Below, one piece after another: positions 45,212 through 56,041 of a stretch of DNA of 64,000 bases. The notes under the pieces are model-generated. The model was not told the origin of the DNA. It ran no database searches and was given only the letters and a program-made list of their open reading frames with translations. Origin of the DNA: CAWBCI01 sp963787195 (GTDB lineage: Bacteria; Bacteroidota; Bacteroidia; Bacteroidales; JAGOPY01); the NCBI GenBank assembly GCA_963787195.1, contig CAWBCI010000061.1:1-64000 (forward strand). Direction: 5' to 3'. Each line of letters opens with the position of its first letter. The first letter of the stretch is position 1. The position numbers were made by a program, and so were the translations under genes.

Positions 45212-48035
45212 CTATTGAACTATGATTTTCCGGACCAGGCTGCTCTGATCGTTCGTTAATTTTATTAAGTATATGCCATTGAGGTTTTGGGATCCTGTTT
45301 CGGCGGTATTCCATGACAAATTGTGATTGCCTTTTAACATATAAGAATCGGCCAGAACCCTGACCTTTCTCCCGCTGATATCGAAGACTTCTATCCTGAC
45401 CCGGGCGCTCTGGTTGAGGTTAAAGTTCAGGAAGAAATGATCAGATGGATTTGGATAAACCTCAAAAGAAGATGAATTCATTGCCGGAGATTCCGGAGTG
45501 CCTGTGCCAATTTGCGGCTTGGGTAAAGGAACATCGGTATATAATTTATATTCCCCATGTTCAAGTGGCATATCTGCGTTCAAATCAGTGACAACAATGG
45601 TGTCGCCGGTAAAATATTCGTACCAGGTACCCAAATGCTGAAAACCGGGTACACCCTGATTGGTCCTGAAATCGAAATTACCATATACAACCATGTTCAT
45701 TTCCGGTGAGGAAAGACTAATGCTCTTGACGGCCGAAGCTACGTTCATCGTAAAGTCAGCTGTATGGAAGATATCCTGAGATTGTTTTAATTTGATCAGG
45801 GAGGAATAAAAGTCATAAAGGTATTTTCTGCGATAATCTTCCAGGTAATACCATCGCAGTGGTTTGGGGCTGGTCCGGCCATCATAGTCGATGGATATAT
45901 CATATCCGATTTCGCCAAATTGCCATATCATTTTAGGCCCCGGGTACAGTGAAAAAGAAGAGGGCATCGAGGAGCATCCTGTTCAGTGCAATGCTGGTGT
46001 CCCGGATATTATAGCCAGCCTCATATGGGTAGCCTGAATGCACGCATTTATACATCAGGCGCTCCTCATCATGACTTTCCATATAGCCAAGCACATTTGG
46101 CTCATTCCAGCCCCGCAACTTATAGGATATCCATGAGAAATCCGAATTATTATTCAGAACATAGCCTGCAGCAGCATTACCATAAGATCCACTTTCATTG
46201 CCCCACATGAGTATCCCATAATTTGCCAGGATTTTTTCTTCGGAATTTTCAGCAAGATGTTCAAAAATTACAATAGCATCGCTTTTTCTGTCCCAGATCT
46301 GATGAGCCATTCTTTCCAGCAAACGGATCCGGTCAGCATCAAATAAACTTCCCCAGGGATCATTCGAACCTTTGATATTATTACCGAAACCCTTGGTAAA
46401 ATCAAAGCGGAATCCGTCTATTTTATATTGTGTCATCCAATAGCTGTTAATACTATCGACAAATTGCTGTGTATAGAGACTTTCATGATTGAAGTCATAA
46501 CCCCACTGGGCATCGGGATTTGTAAAATTTGAATGAACATTGAACCAGGGATTATCCGGTGTCGGATTGGTTCCGTCAAAATACAGTAAAACCAAAGGAC
46601 ATTGCTGGTAGGCATGGTTCAGGACCAAATCCATTACTACAGCCATACCTCTTTTGTGACATTCATCCACAAGTTGTTTAAGTTTATCTTTGGGGCCATA
46701 ATATTTGTCCGGTGCAAAATAATATATAGGATTATAACCCCAGCTTATATTCCCCTCAAACTCATTGACCGGCATCAGTTCAATAACATTCACACCGAGT
46801 CGTTTCAGATAATCAAGTGTGTCAGTTACTCCCTGGAAGGAATGATCCTGAGTAAAATCCCGTACAAGCAATTCATAAACAAGCATATCTGTTTTGGCAG
46901 GGGGCTGAAAATCTTCTATCTGCCATTGATATTCAGGCTGGCCTGTTTGCAGAAAAGTTGCTGTTCCTGTTGTTTTCCCTTCCGGGTATTGCTTTAGCCC
47001 CGGATAAGTCTGTTCACTAATGTACTTGTCGTTCCAGGGATCGCTGATTTTATCAGCATAAGGATCTCCGATCCGGATAGTTCCGTCAACAAGGTACTGA
47101 AAAATATATTCCTGTCCCGGCAGCAGATCAGGAATTTCGGCCCAGAACCGGAGGCTGTCAGGGGTCATATACATATAGTAGGAAGAATCTATTTCCCAGT
47201 CATTAAAATCACCAATTACAAATGCAAATTCCTTTTTGGGAGCTAAAAGACTAAGGATAGCCGTGGAATTATCCGGATAATTTATTCCATCGTGCACTCC
47301 TTCCGGAAGTGGCCTGATTTCGACTGGTTTTCTGATATAAAAATAAAATGTGTCACTGGCCATTCCCTGGGGACCATATCCGATTGTCCAAACAAAATGT
47401 TTACCATATTCCGAACTGAAAAGGGTATCCTGAAGTAAATCTCCCGAAACGGTCTTCCTTAAAACATTATCCATAAACAGGGAGACCGAATCTGTCTCAT
47501 TCCCTTTAACTACTACCACAAGTGAATCGTCCGAAGCCAAAATGGCCGGTCTAATCGAAGGCTGAAGAAATGTAACACTCAGTCCACCTTCGATCACATC
47601 AACGAAAATATCTCCCCCGGTTTCAGATCTGCCCACAAGGTAATTACCGCTAACCTGAACACCGCTTCTGAAAACAAAAGCCATTTTCAGGATAATCTCT
47701 CCATTAGGTACTCCATAATAGGATTTGATATCCGGTGTTATCTGCAATTCATAAAGGTCCTGATCAATCCTGGTCATTTTGGTTTCGGGCGTGTTAACCC
47801 CCCAGTCAGTTTTTACATATTTCCAGTCACTGCCTGAGGCACTCTCATTGGTAATCACACCAGTGTGAGCATATACATCCCCGGTATATCCTGCTAAAGC
47901 AGCATTTCCCTCGCTGGCATGGAAATAAATTATCACTGACTGATCAGTTACCGGTAATTCCGGGCTTGTCGTAACAACCTGAGAATTGGCTAATAAAGAA
48001 AATAAAACGCTTATTATGAAAATATATTTACGCAT
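45212..48035 (-). CDS. GH13 alpha-amylase with T9SS domain (frameshifted near 45940)
   Basis: About 940 residues when joined. Signal peptide, N-terminal E-set/CBM-like domains (starch-binding like, about residues 22-360), then a GH13 barrel: MDLVLNHAYQ, IDGFRFDFTKG (nucleophile Asp), FEHLAENSEE (acid Glu) and MESHDEERL. A one-base insertion in the GGGG/CCCC run near 45940 breaks FTVPG|PKMIWQFGE. The C-terminus (VYPNPSDHFFLNFNL ... VRKIIVQ) is T9SS. It starts divergently from the SusC gene and would start starch breakdown outside the cell. Confidence 0.87.
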
Positions 48036-48227
48036 TGGATAGGGATTTTAAGATCATCAAAGAATAAAAAGACACATCGCAAAACACTAATTTAAAGTAA
48101 GTTGATCCAAATTTATTTCATAGACTATTGTAACATCCAGATTTTCAAGTCACACTTTGTGGAAGAAACTGTTAAGTTAATTAAAATAATTTGTAAAATT
48201 AAAGTTAATTAATCTTCCAATATTGGT

Positions 48228-48235
48228 TAAATTTG
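48228..48235 (+). promoter_or_regulatory. Candidate -7 box of the susC operon
   Basis: TAAATTTG matches TAnnTTTG; a start about seven bases downstream would give a leader of about 30 bases to the ATG at 48272. No clear -33 box is seen 17-21 bases upstream (TTAA at 48205 only). Confidence 0.35.
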
Positions 48236-48271
48236 AAAAGCCAAATAAAATCTTAATAAATCCAAAATAAT

Positions 48272-51200
48272 ATGAAGCAGATCTACAAGCAGTTAAACTG
48301 GGTCATACAATTGTTTTTGCTGATATTAACGGCACAAACACTCATGGCCCAGACGATTCCGGTAAGCGGATCGGTGACCGACAGTCAGGATGGAACCTAC
48401 CTTGTAGGGGTTACAGTACTTGAAAAAGGAACAACAAATGGAACTGTGACTGATATTGATGGCAATTTCAGTTTAAAAGTTCCCCGGGGAGCCACATTAG
48501 TATTCAGTTTCATAGGTTATGATCCGGTTGAAGTGGAGATCAAGGATGATAGTCCTCTGATAATCAGCCTGAAGACCAAGGCGACTATGCTGAACGAAAC
48601 GGTTGTTGTCGGTTATGGAACTCAGCGTAAAAGAAATTTAACAGGATCTATATCTAAAGTCAGCGGCGCTGAATTAAACGAGATTCCCGTCCCTAGCTTT
48701 GAAGCCGGATTACAGGGCAAAGCGGCCGGGGTTCAGGTAATTCAGAGCAGCGGTCTGGCAGGTGCCGGTTCGGCTATTCGGATCAGGGGGATCAGTTCAA
48801 TTTCTGCCGGGGGTGATCCACTCTATGTAATAGATGGTATACCTATCATGCAAAATCAGGAGATTCCCGGCAGCAGCGGATCAGGTGTCCCCGGTTCGCA
48901 GCGTATCGGAGGCATCAATACGAATCCTCTGAACTTTATCAATCCAAACGATATTGAATCCATCGAAGTGCTAAAGGATGCATCTGCAACAGCCATCTAC
49001 GGTTCACGAGGTGCCAACGGAGTTGTCCTGATCACTACAAAGAGGGGGACAACAGGAGGCAAAGGCAAGCCAGTCTTTTCGGTAGATTATCGCCTGGGTT
49101 TTTCAAACCCCACAAAATTGTACGACTTACTTGACAATAAGGAATATGTAAGACTGTACCAGGAGGCTTATGAAAATGATGCCATATACGGTACAGGTTC
49201 GTTTTACGATGGTCCCTGGGTGAATTTACCGGGGAACATCTCCCGCGAGCAAGCATTGGCGACCAATACCAACTGGCAGAAAGAAATGGTCAGGACCGGG
49301 GTATCCCATGAAATTGATTTTTCCTTTCGCCAGGGTTCAAAAAAACTAGGTTCGTATGTGGGAATTTCCTACAATAATGAAAACAGTTTCCTCAAAGAAA
49401 ATTCTTTCGATCGTTTTACCGGAAGGGCGAATTTAGATTACCAGGTGGCTAAGAGTTTCAAAATTGGAGTAACCGCCCTATTCTCACATGATATCAATAA
49501 TCATGTCCCGGTTGCATGGACCGGCGGACTCGGGAAAGCCCAGTCGGCAGCCCTTCCCTATTTCCCGGTCTATTCCGATTCAGCAACTTTTGGATACTAC
49601 CAGTTTCCACAAGGCCAAAACGGTCCCGGCAATCCCCTTGCCCAGATTAATCTCGACAAGCTCAGGACCCGCGAGATGCGTACATTATCAACGCTGTACC
49701 TGAACTGGGAAATCATCAAAAATCTGAGTCTGCGTGTCGACGGAAGCGTTGACTACCTGGATCGCCAATATGACGATTATCAGAAGGCATTCAGGGATAT
49801 CCCCCAGGGAATCCGCAATAGTTCTTATGTCATAAATTGGGATACAAAGGCCGTTTTGAATTATGGCCTGGATCTTGGCAGCAATAATCATTTCGATTTT
49901 ATGATTGGAAGCGAAGCTCTTTCCAGTTCATCCAATTATACCATACTTACCCTTACTGGTATTGATGCCCCTATTTTTGAAAAGCCAACATATCCTCCAC
50001 AATTCAATCCGGACGGCTCTGCAAACTCTGATTATCGGTATGAAGTACTACCCGTTTCGAAATATTCCTTTATTTCCTATTTCGGACGTATCAATTATTC
50101 ATTTAAAAACAAGTACCTGATCACTGCCCTGATTCGGCGGGACGGTTCATCCAGGTTCGGTATCAATAATAAATTCGGGACTTTCCCTGCCTTTTCCCTG
50201 GGCTGGATCGTAAGCGAAGAGAATTTCCTGAAAGGCAATCCCGTGCTGACTTTCCTGAAACTGAAAACCGGTTATGGAAAAACAGGTAACGCTGAAATAC
50301 CCAATTATGCCCAGTATGGTACAACGAATACCACCTCACCAACAACCTATAACGGGCAAAATATTATATTCCAGGATAACCTGGCTAATCCGGATATCAG
50401 CTGGGAAACCACTAAAACATTTGATGTTGGTGTTGAATATGGATTTATGCAGGACAGGATCCAGGGAGAATTCTCCTATTATTATAAAAGGACGGAGGAT
50501 TTGTTCCTGAATGTTGCCGTTCAAACTTCCACGGGTTGGGCCAATACATTAAAGAATGTAGGTGCCATGAAGAATAGCGGTATTGAATTCACTATTTCCA
50601 GTGTCAATATTCAACGTAGTTTTGTTTGGAGGACTGATTTCAATATTGCCTATAACGACAATAAAGTGTTGGATATTGGAGGGGCCAACCCGGATGCATT
50701 GGCTGGAACCGGAGATACCCGTGTGATCGTGGGACAACCTATCGGGGTGAATTACCTGATCCCGGTTGTCGGGATTGATCCGGCAGACGGAATGCCTATT
50801 TACCTTGACCTCAACAACAATGAAACGAAGGTTTATAATCTTGATGACCGGAGAGTTCTGGGACACCCTTATCCTGATTATATCGGCGGCCTCACCAATA
50901 CTTTCTCTTACGGAGCCTGGCAATTGAGCTTTATGTTCAACTATTCCGTTGGGAATAAGATTTATGATGATGCCGAAAAATTTCAACTGAATGACCTGGG
51001 CTGGAACCTGACTACGGATGCTCTGAACAGGTGGCAGAAACCAGGGGATGTAACAAACGTTGCCAGATTGACCCTTGGCCAATCCGGAATAGAACGCATC
51101 CGGAACACTGATGAATACCTGCACGACGGAAGCTATCTCAGATTAAAATCACTTCTTCTTACCTATAAATTTAATAAAGAAATTCTGAGCAGGCTGAAGT

Positions 51201-51385
51201 TACGCCAGGCCAGTATATCTTTTATCGCGACTAATCTCCTGACTTTCACCAAATACAAAGGACTTGATCCGGAGATATTCAGGGACATGGAGAATGTACT
51301 CCAGAAAAATACCAGTCCATCGGTAACTTATCTGACTCCGCCACAGGCCAGGACCTTCTCACTCCAAATAAGTGTTTCATTCTAA
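48272..51385 (+). CDS. susC: SusC/RagA family TonB-linked outer membrane importer
   Basis: 1037 residues. Signal peptide, a carboxypeptidase-regulatory-like domain at about 30-115 (VSGSVTDSQDGTYLVGVTVL), then the SusC plug signature ETVVVGYGTQRKRNLTGSI, RIRGISSISAGGDPLYVIDG and IESIEVLKDASATAIYGSRG. The rest is a large beta barrel ending in aromatic-polar residues (ARTFSLQISVSF). Imports oligosaccharides with SusD. Neighbouring GH13 genes point to maltodextrin. First gene of the plus-strand operon. The symbol is by family. Confidence 0.95.
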   Translation: MKQIYKQLNWVIQLFLLILTAQTLMAQTIPVSGSVTDSQDGTYLVGVTVLEKGTTNGTVTDIDGNFSLKVPRGATLVFSFIGYDPVEVEIKDDSPLIISLKTKATMLNETVVVGYGTQRKRNLTGSISKVSGAELNEIPVPSFEAGLQGKAAGVQVIQSSGLAGAGSAIRIRGISSISAGGDPLYVIDGIPIMQNQEIPGSSGSGVPGSQRIGGINTNPLNFINPNDIESIEVLKDASATAIYGSRGANGVVLITTKRGTTGGKGKPVFSVDYRLGFSNPTKLYDLLDNKEYVRLYQEAYENDAIYGTGSFYDGPWVNLPGNISREQALATNTNWQKEMVRTGVSHEIDFSFRQGSKKLGSYVGISYNNENSFLKENSFDRFTGRANLDYQVAKSFKIGVTALFSHDINNHVPVAWTGGLGKAQSAALPYFPVYSDSATFGYYQFPQGQNGPGNPLAQINLDKLRTREMRTLSTLYLNWEIIKNLSLRVDGSVDYLDRQYDDYQKAFRDIPQGIRNSSYVINWDTKAVLNYGLDLGSNNHFDFMIGSEALSSSSNYTILTLTGIDAPIFEKPTYPPQFNPDGSANSDYRYEVLPVSKYSFISYFGRINYSFKNKYLITALIRRDGSSRFGINNKFGTFPAFSLGWIVSEENFLKGNPVLTFLKLKTGYGKTGNAEIPNYAQYGTTNTTSPTTYNGQNIIFQDNLANPDISWETTKTFDVGVEYGFMQDRIQGEFSYYYKRTEDLFLNVAVQTSTGWANTLKNVGAMKNSGIEFTISSVNIQRSFVWRTDFNIAYNDNKVLDIGGANPDALAGTGDTRVIVGQPIGVNYLIPVVGIDPADGMPIYLDLNNNETKVYNLDDRRVLGHPYPDYIGGLTNTFSYGAWQLSFMFNYSVGNKIYDDAEKFQLNDLGWNLTTDALNRWQKPGDVTNVARLTLGQSGIERIRNTDEYLHDGSYLRLKSLLLTYKFNKEILSRLKLRQASISFIATNLLTFTKYKGLDPEIFRDMENVLQKNTSPSVTYLTPPQARTFSLQISVSF

Positions 51386-51398
51386 AACTGATATCATC

Positions 51399-52790
51399 AT
51401 GAAAACATATAAATATTTACTCTTATTCTTGATTTTAACAGTGATGATCTCCTGTGAAAAATCCGATTTTCTGAATATCAAACCTGAAAACCTTACCCTT
51501 ACCGAGGATGCTATCAAAACAAAAGATGACGTTCAGAAATATCTTATCAGTGCCTATGACGTTGTCCGTAACGGATCTTACTTCGGAGGGAATATGTGGG
51601 CCATCTCAGAAATCTGGTCCGCCAATTGCCAGACTAACCGTACCGGTTTCGGCTGGAGCCAGATCCTGAATAACAATACGAATATTTTCAACACCGAAGG
51701 CAGAAGTCTTTGGACTGAAGCTTACCGTTCAGTTGACCGTGCCAATTATGCCAACCGCCGCCTGGATGATTTCCCTGATATGGATCTCCCTACGAAACAG
51801 CGTATCCATGGAGAAGCCTTATTTATCCGCGCTATGGGACATTTCGAGCTGGTCCGCTTCTTCGCCTTACCTTATGATGAAACAAAGGCCGGACATAATG
51901 ACCAGCCGGGACTACCTATCAGAACTTTAGGAACAGCAACCAATGTGGAAGCTTTTGAAAAGGTACCCCGTGCAACGGTTGAAGAAACTTATAGGGACAT
52001 TATTTCGTGGTTTGTAGAAGCTTCCCTTATCCTTCCGGAAGAAAATAACGGATTTGCTACATCCTGGGCCTGCAAAGCATATCTTGCAAAAGTGTATTTT
52101 GAGATGAATAATTATGATTCGGCTTTCTATTATGCCAATGAAGTCATTGAAAGTCAGAAATTCACGCTGGATGATGACCTTACAGCCCGTTTTGATCCGA
52201 ATAAGGTTTCCAATGAAGTTATATTTGAAATGATCAGCACCGCTTCCGGGGATAATTCAGCAAGTTCACTTACCGGGGCTTTCCGGCAGAACGGAACCCA
52301 GCAACCTTCAGTCTATCCGGGGAACCAGCTTATCACAATAGCTTCTGAATATCCCGATGACAAACGTTTTACGACCTTTTTCATCAAACGGGACGATTTA
52401 CCCGGCTCACCCACTTTCACCACAAAATATGATTACGATTACGCAAATGTACCGGTTCTTAGTCTGGCCGAAATAATCCTGATCAGGGCAGAATGCGGGG
52501 CCGAAGGTGCAGGCGGAGGAAGCGTTACACAAGCTATCAATGACGTAAACATGATCATAGAAAGGGCATTCGGGAATAATTCCCAGAATGTGACTTCTGG
52601 AGATGGACTGGTAGATGCGATCCGCCGCCAAAGAAGAATTGAACTGGCTTTCGAGGGAAATGTAATGCACGACCTGATGCGTATGAGAGCAACCAATATT
52701 AACGGGCTTTCATGGAACAATAAGATGCTCATCTTCGAAATCCCTGATAATGAAATTAATGGAAATCCAGGTATCCAAAAGAATCACTAA
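51399..52790 (+). CDS. susD: SusD/RagB family outer membrane lipoprotein
   Basis: About 463 residues. Lipoprotein signal with lipobox TVMISCEKS. Family motifs: WAISEIWSANC, RANYANRRLDDFPD, HGEALFIRAMGHFELVRFFA and AFEGNVMHDLMRMRATNING. It forms the glycan-binding lid over SusC. The ATG at 51399 is chosen since the lipoprotein signal begins there. Glucan specificity is inferred from the GH13 genes around it. Confidence 0.95.
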   Translation: MKTYKYLLLFLILTVMISCEKSDFLNIKPENLTLTEDAIKTKDDVQKYLISAYDVVRNGSYFGGNMWAISEIWSANCQTNRTGFGWSQILNNNTNIFNTEGRSLWTEAYRSVDRANYANRRLDDFPDMDLPTKQRIHGEALFIRAMGHFELVRFFALPYDETKAGHNDQPGLPIRTLGTATNVEAFEKVPRATVEETYRDIISWFVEASLILPEENNGFATSWACKAYLAKVYFEMNNYDSAFYYANEVIESQKFTLDDDLTARFDPNKVSNEVIFEMISTASGDNSASSLTGAFRQNGTQQPSVYPGNQLITIASEYPDDKRFTTFFIKRDDLPGSPTFTTKYDYDYANVPVLSLAEIILIRAECGAEGAGGGSVTQAINDVNMIIERAFGNNSQNVTSGDGLVDAIRRQRRIELAFEGNVMHDLMRMRATNINGLSWNNKMLIFEIPDNEINGNPGIQKNH

Positions 52791-52808
52791 TCATTAATAT
52801 ATGATGTC

Positions 52809-53318
52809 ATGAAAAAGAATTATTCAGGAATATACTCTTTATTATTAATTACGGGGCTCTTTTTATTGTTTTCGTGCCAGAAAACGAAAATAGCGGAATT
52901 GGGACCGCCTACCGATTTTCTCAAGGTAGTCACGGGTTCATGGAAAACTATCCATGTAACTCAGGTAGATGAGATAGCAAAGGCAAAATTTCAGGAGCCT
53001 GTATCACGCGACAGGACCAACGATATGAATTTTACCGACTATTCCATAACTTTTAACAGTGAAGGAGGAACTCCTACAAGTTTCACCGTAGATGCCGGGA
53101 ACGCCCCCAATTTCGTGGATGCTTCCGGCACCTGGAAATTTGATGTCACGGATTATCCCACCGAGATACTCCTGACAAAAGACGGGGCCTCGGGGACCAC
53201 CTCCACCTTTAAACTGATAGGGCCTCCAAGGGACGGCATGGATTTGAGGATCAAGTTTGAAAGATACAGCAAGGGTACCCTCATCATCAGTTATGAATAC
53301 ATCCTTCAAAAACAATAA
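52809..53318 (+). CDS. DUF5004-like lipoprotein in the glucan locus
   Basis: 169 residues. Lipobox FLLFSCQKT. The mature part (LKVVTGSWKTIHVTQVDEIA, then ASGTWKFDVTDYPTEILLTK) looks like a lipocalin-type small barrel of DUF5004. Position after SusD is the place of SusE/F-like surface glycan-binding proteins. Binding role inferred. Confidence 0.75.
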   Translation: MKKNYSGIYSLLLITGLFLLFSCQKTKIAELGPPTDFLKVVTGSWKTIHVTQVDEIAKAKFQEPVSRDRTNDMNFTDYSITFNSEGGTPTSFTVDAGNAPNFVDASGTWKFDVTDYPTEILLTKDGASGTTSTFKLIGPPRDGMDLRIKFERYSKGTLIISYEYILQKQ

Positions 53319-53332
53319 ATAAGATATTGACC

Positions 53333-54439
53333 ATGAAAAAAATCATATTCTTTATATTAGCGCTGATCTTCGGGACAGGCAACCTTTTAAATGCTCAATT
53401 GCATACTTCCGTAAAACCCTCGGCATTCATGATTGATGAGGAGATAACGATCACATTCAATGTATGTGCCACTGACCTGAAAGATAATACCGGGCCGGTA
53501 ATTCTCTGGACAGCCGCTAATGACGGGGTCCTCGAGAACAAAGGCGAATGTACCGCGGTAGATGATAATAAATGGAGTTTTACTATGACACCCACCAGCT
53601 TTTTCGGAAATTCACCTGATTCCATCAGGCTTATGCTGAAGGATGAAGCCGGCACGGTGGAAACCCCTGTATCGACCATTGCTCCTTACGATTTTAGCCA
53701 GGCAACGACGATGCTGACTATTTATCCGACACCTTCTGCATACAGCGAAAGCGTGAGCCTGATATTCAATGCCGCGATGTCAACCCCTGGTACTTTGACC
53801 GGAGTGAGTCCTATCTATGCCTGGTGCTGGATACCCGGGGGAGCCGATGCACCTGATCAGGGTACCTGGGGATCATATACTCCTAAAGCACTGTGCACAC
53901 AGATTGACGGGGATATCTGGCGTAAGGAATTTATCCCACAGGAATATTGGCAAAGCAGTGCACCTATGACCGAATTCGGTATACTCTTCGTAAACGCCAA
54001 CGGAACTCAACAAACCGTTGATAATGTTATTCCGCTGGTGCAACCTTTTACCTGTGCCGAACCTTCCATTTCTTTCCCGAGGAAATTTACCCAATCAGAT
54101 GTAGTCACAATCATTTGCGATACCAAAAAAACCGAGTATGAGATGCTGAATAATGTGGGAGACGTTTATATCTATACATATACGAATGCCGGGGATTCTA
54201 CTGACTATAATCCCATGCCTGCACATAACTGGATCATATATCCTCCGGCTATGGTCGACAGGGCTAAAATGACCGATGTGGGAGACGGGGTTTATGAAAT
54301 CACTATTATACCCTATCAGTATTTCGAAATCGATGATCCGAATTATGTTATCACAGACTTGACTTTTGTCTTCCGGAACCGGCTCGGGAATGTCGAAGCC
54401 CTTGAGACTAAAATAAGTGTGCTTCCTGCTGATAATTGA
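53333..54439 (+). CDS. SusE/F-position secreted beta-sandwich protein (DUF4961-like)
   Basis: About 368 residues with signal peptide (IIFFILALIFGTGNLLNAQ). Two tandem Ig/E-set-like modules (TSVKPSAFMIDEEITITFNV, later TIYPTPSAYSESVSLIFNAA) each followed by Trp-rich strands (YAWCWIPGGADAPDQGTWGS). The N-terminal sections of the GH13 enzyme at 45212 show related modules. Likely starch-binding. Confidence 0.7.
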   Translation: MKKIIFFILALIFGTGNLLNAQLHTSVKPSAFMIDEEITITFNVCATDLKDNTGPVILWTAANDGVLENKGECTAVDDNKWSFTMTPTSFFGNSPDSIRLMLKDEAGTVETPVSTIAPYDFSQATTMLTIYPTPSAYSESVSLIFNAAMSTPGTLTGVSPIYAWCWIPGGADAPDQGTWGSYTPKALCTQIDGDIWRKEFIPQEYWQSSAPMTEFGILFVNANGTQQTVDNVIPLVQPFTCAEPSISFPRKFTQSDVVTIICDTKKTEYEMLNNVGDVYIYTYTNAGDSTDYNPMPAHNWIIYPPAMVDRAKMTDVGDGVYEITIIPYQYFEIDDPNYVITDLTFVFRNRLGNVEALETKISVLPADN

Positions 54440-54531
54440 TTTTTATATTTATATTGTTTAAATTTGTTAGGCTTTTGGATCAATTATTGTAACTTAATAT
54501 TAACTTATTATTAATTCTTAATCAAACAGCT

Positions 54532-55804
54532 ATGAAAAAAAATTTACGTTTTTATCTTTTAATGATTTTTGCAATGATGACATCGGCGATCGTTTTCGCC
54601 CAGGCCGATGTCACCATCACAGTGATCGATGAATCGCTGAGCTATGATACTATTCGATTTAAAGGCACACCCACAGAATGGGCAGAAATTCCCATGTATG
54701 ATGATGGTACCCATGGTGACCTTGTTGCCAGATGACCACACATGGACAGTTGTTCTGCTGCAGGTTCCGGAAGGGGACCATGAATGGGGAGCTGTTGATG
54801 GTTCGGGTGCATGGCTTATTGTGGGACCAAACAGGACCTTTAATGTTACCGGAGGAGTTGTAACCGGCCAAACCAGTTATACCATTCCCATGCCCAGCAG
54901 CATTACAGTAGATGTTGTCTTTACCGTTACTGACCTTACCATGAGCTATGAAGGGCTGCAGTTTAAAGGTGCTATGACAGGCTGGGGCCTCGTTCCTATG
55001 TGGGATGACGGCACGCACGGTGACGGAACCGCAGGTGACCATATCTGGACGGTTAAGATCGACTCAATTCCGGCTGATGGCCAATACGAATGGGGCGCTG
55101 TTGATGTAAATGACCAGTGGCTTATCAGCGGACCAAACATGCTTCTTATTATAGATGCTGAAGGTAATGTAACCGGGGACGTTAGTTACACTATCCCCGC
55201 CTGGGGAGAAATTCCTGTTACCTTTACGGTTGACATGAACTGCCAGATCAATTTTGGGATTTTCAACCTTGATAGCTGTCTGGACCTTTATATGGATGGT
55301 TATCCTCCTGTACTTATGGAATTTGTCAGTCAGGGTATTTTCAGCGTTACTGTAACAAGGTTTACTGTAGGAGAAGTCCTGAACTACAAGTACAGGATAG
55401 GCTGTGCATTCGGACCTATTGATCTCCAAGAATATCCGGGTGAGGATAGTAACCGCGTATATACAGTGGTTGCCGGTGATAACGTTATTCCGACTGTTTG
55501 GTATCAGGATGACCAGCTTCCTGCACCCTGTGCCTGGAACAGCATTTTTGAAAACGATGCAGTCGTGAATGCCTACATCTATCCGAATCCGGCCAGCGAT
55601 TATCTGTATATCAATATTGATAACTACCAGGCTGTTAAAAAGGTCACAATTTCCAATATCCTGGGACAAAATGTGATCACTCAGGATCAAATCAACAATG
55701 CCAATATCACAATTCCAATTTCTACTCTCGAAAACGGCCTCTACTTTGTAACTCTTACAGGCTATAGAGGAGGTAATTATACTCAAAAAATTATCATCAG
55801 GTAA
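54532..55804 (+). CDS. Secreted carbohydrate-binding-like protein with T9SS domain (frameshifted near 54730)
   Basis: About 423 residues when one base is removed from GTTGCCAGATGACC near 54730, giving GDLVADDHTWTV. Signal peptide, then two tandem repeats of about 95 residues, each with FKG, DDGTHGD, W-rich DHTWTV or DHIWTV, and EWGAVD and GPN motifs. A third unlike beta module follows, and a T9SS tail (AYIYPNPASDYLYINI ... YTQKIIIR). Probably binds starch at the surface for the neighbouring SusCD. Family not identified. Confidence 0.8.
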
Positions 55805-55822
55805 TTTGTTTTTCATCAATCT

Positions 55823-55856
55823 AAAAAGGCGACTCAGTTTTAAGTCGCCTTTTTTT
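55823..55856 (+). terminator. Terminator of the SusCD operon
   Basis: AAAAAGGCGACT and AGTCGCCTTTTTTT with an eight-base loop, 20 bases past the last stop codon. Confidence 0.85.
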
Positions 55857-55904
55857 GTGTTCTAAATTCCCGATTATCCTCCTGGCCTATACTTCTTCGA
55901 TAGC

Positions 55905-55996
55905 AAGTATTTAGTAATTAGTATGAAGTAAGAAGATCTATGATGAGAGAGCTTTTGCCTAATTTCTTCTTACTAATTACTTCATACTAATTACTT
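55905..55996. repeat. Inverted repeat with TAATTACTTCATACT arms
   Basis: AAGTATTTAGTAATTAGTAT...AAGAAG at 55905-55935 and CTTCTTACTAATTACTTCAT...CTTG at 55964-55996 are near reverse complements around a 28-base centre with no gene. It is in the convergent gap between the SusCD operon and a GH13 gene. Confidence 0.6.
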
Positions 55997-56041
55997 GAAA
56001 ACAATGAGCCAACAATGCATCTGGAAACTGTAAGGTTGCAA

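Noticed and set aside
54720..54740. Programmed frameshift in the glucan-locus protein (and in xdhB and GH13)
   Set aside because: No slippery heptamer with a downstream pseudoknot was seen, and the same kind of extra base recurs in seven unrelated genes, so error or decay is the simpler view.
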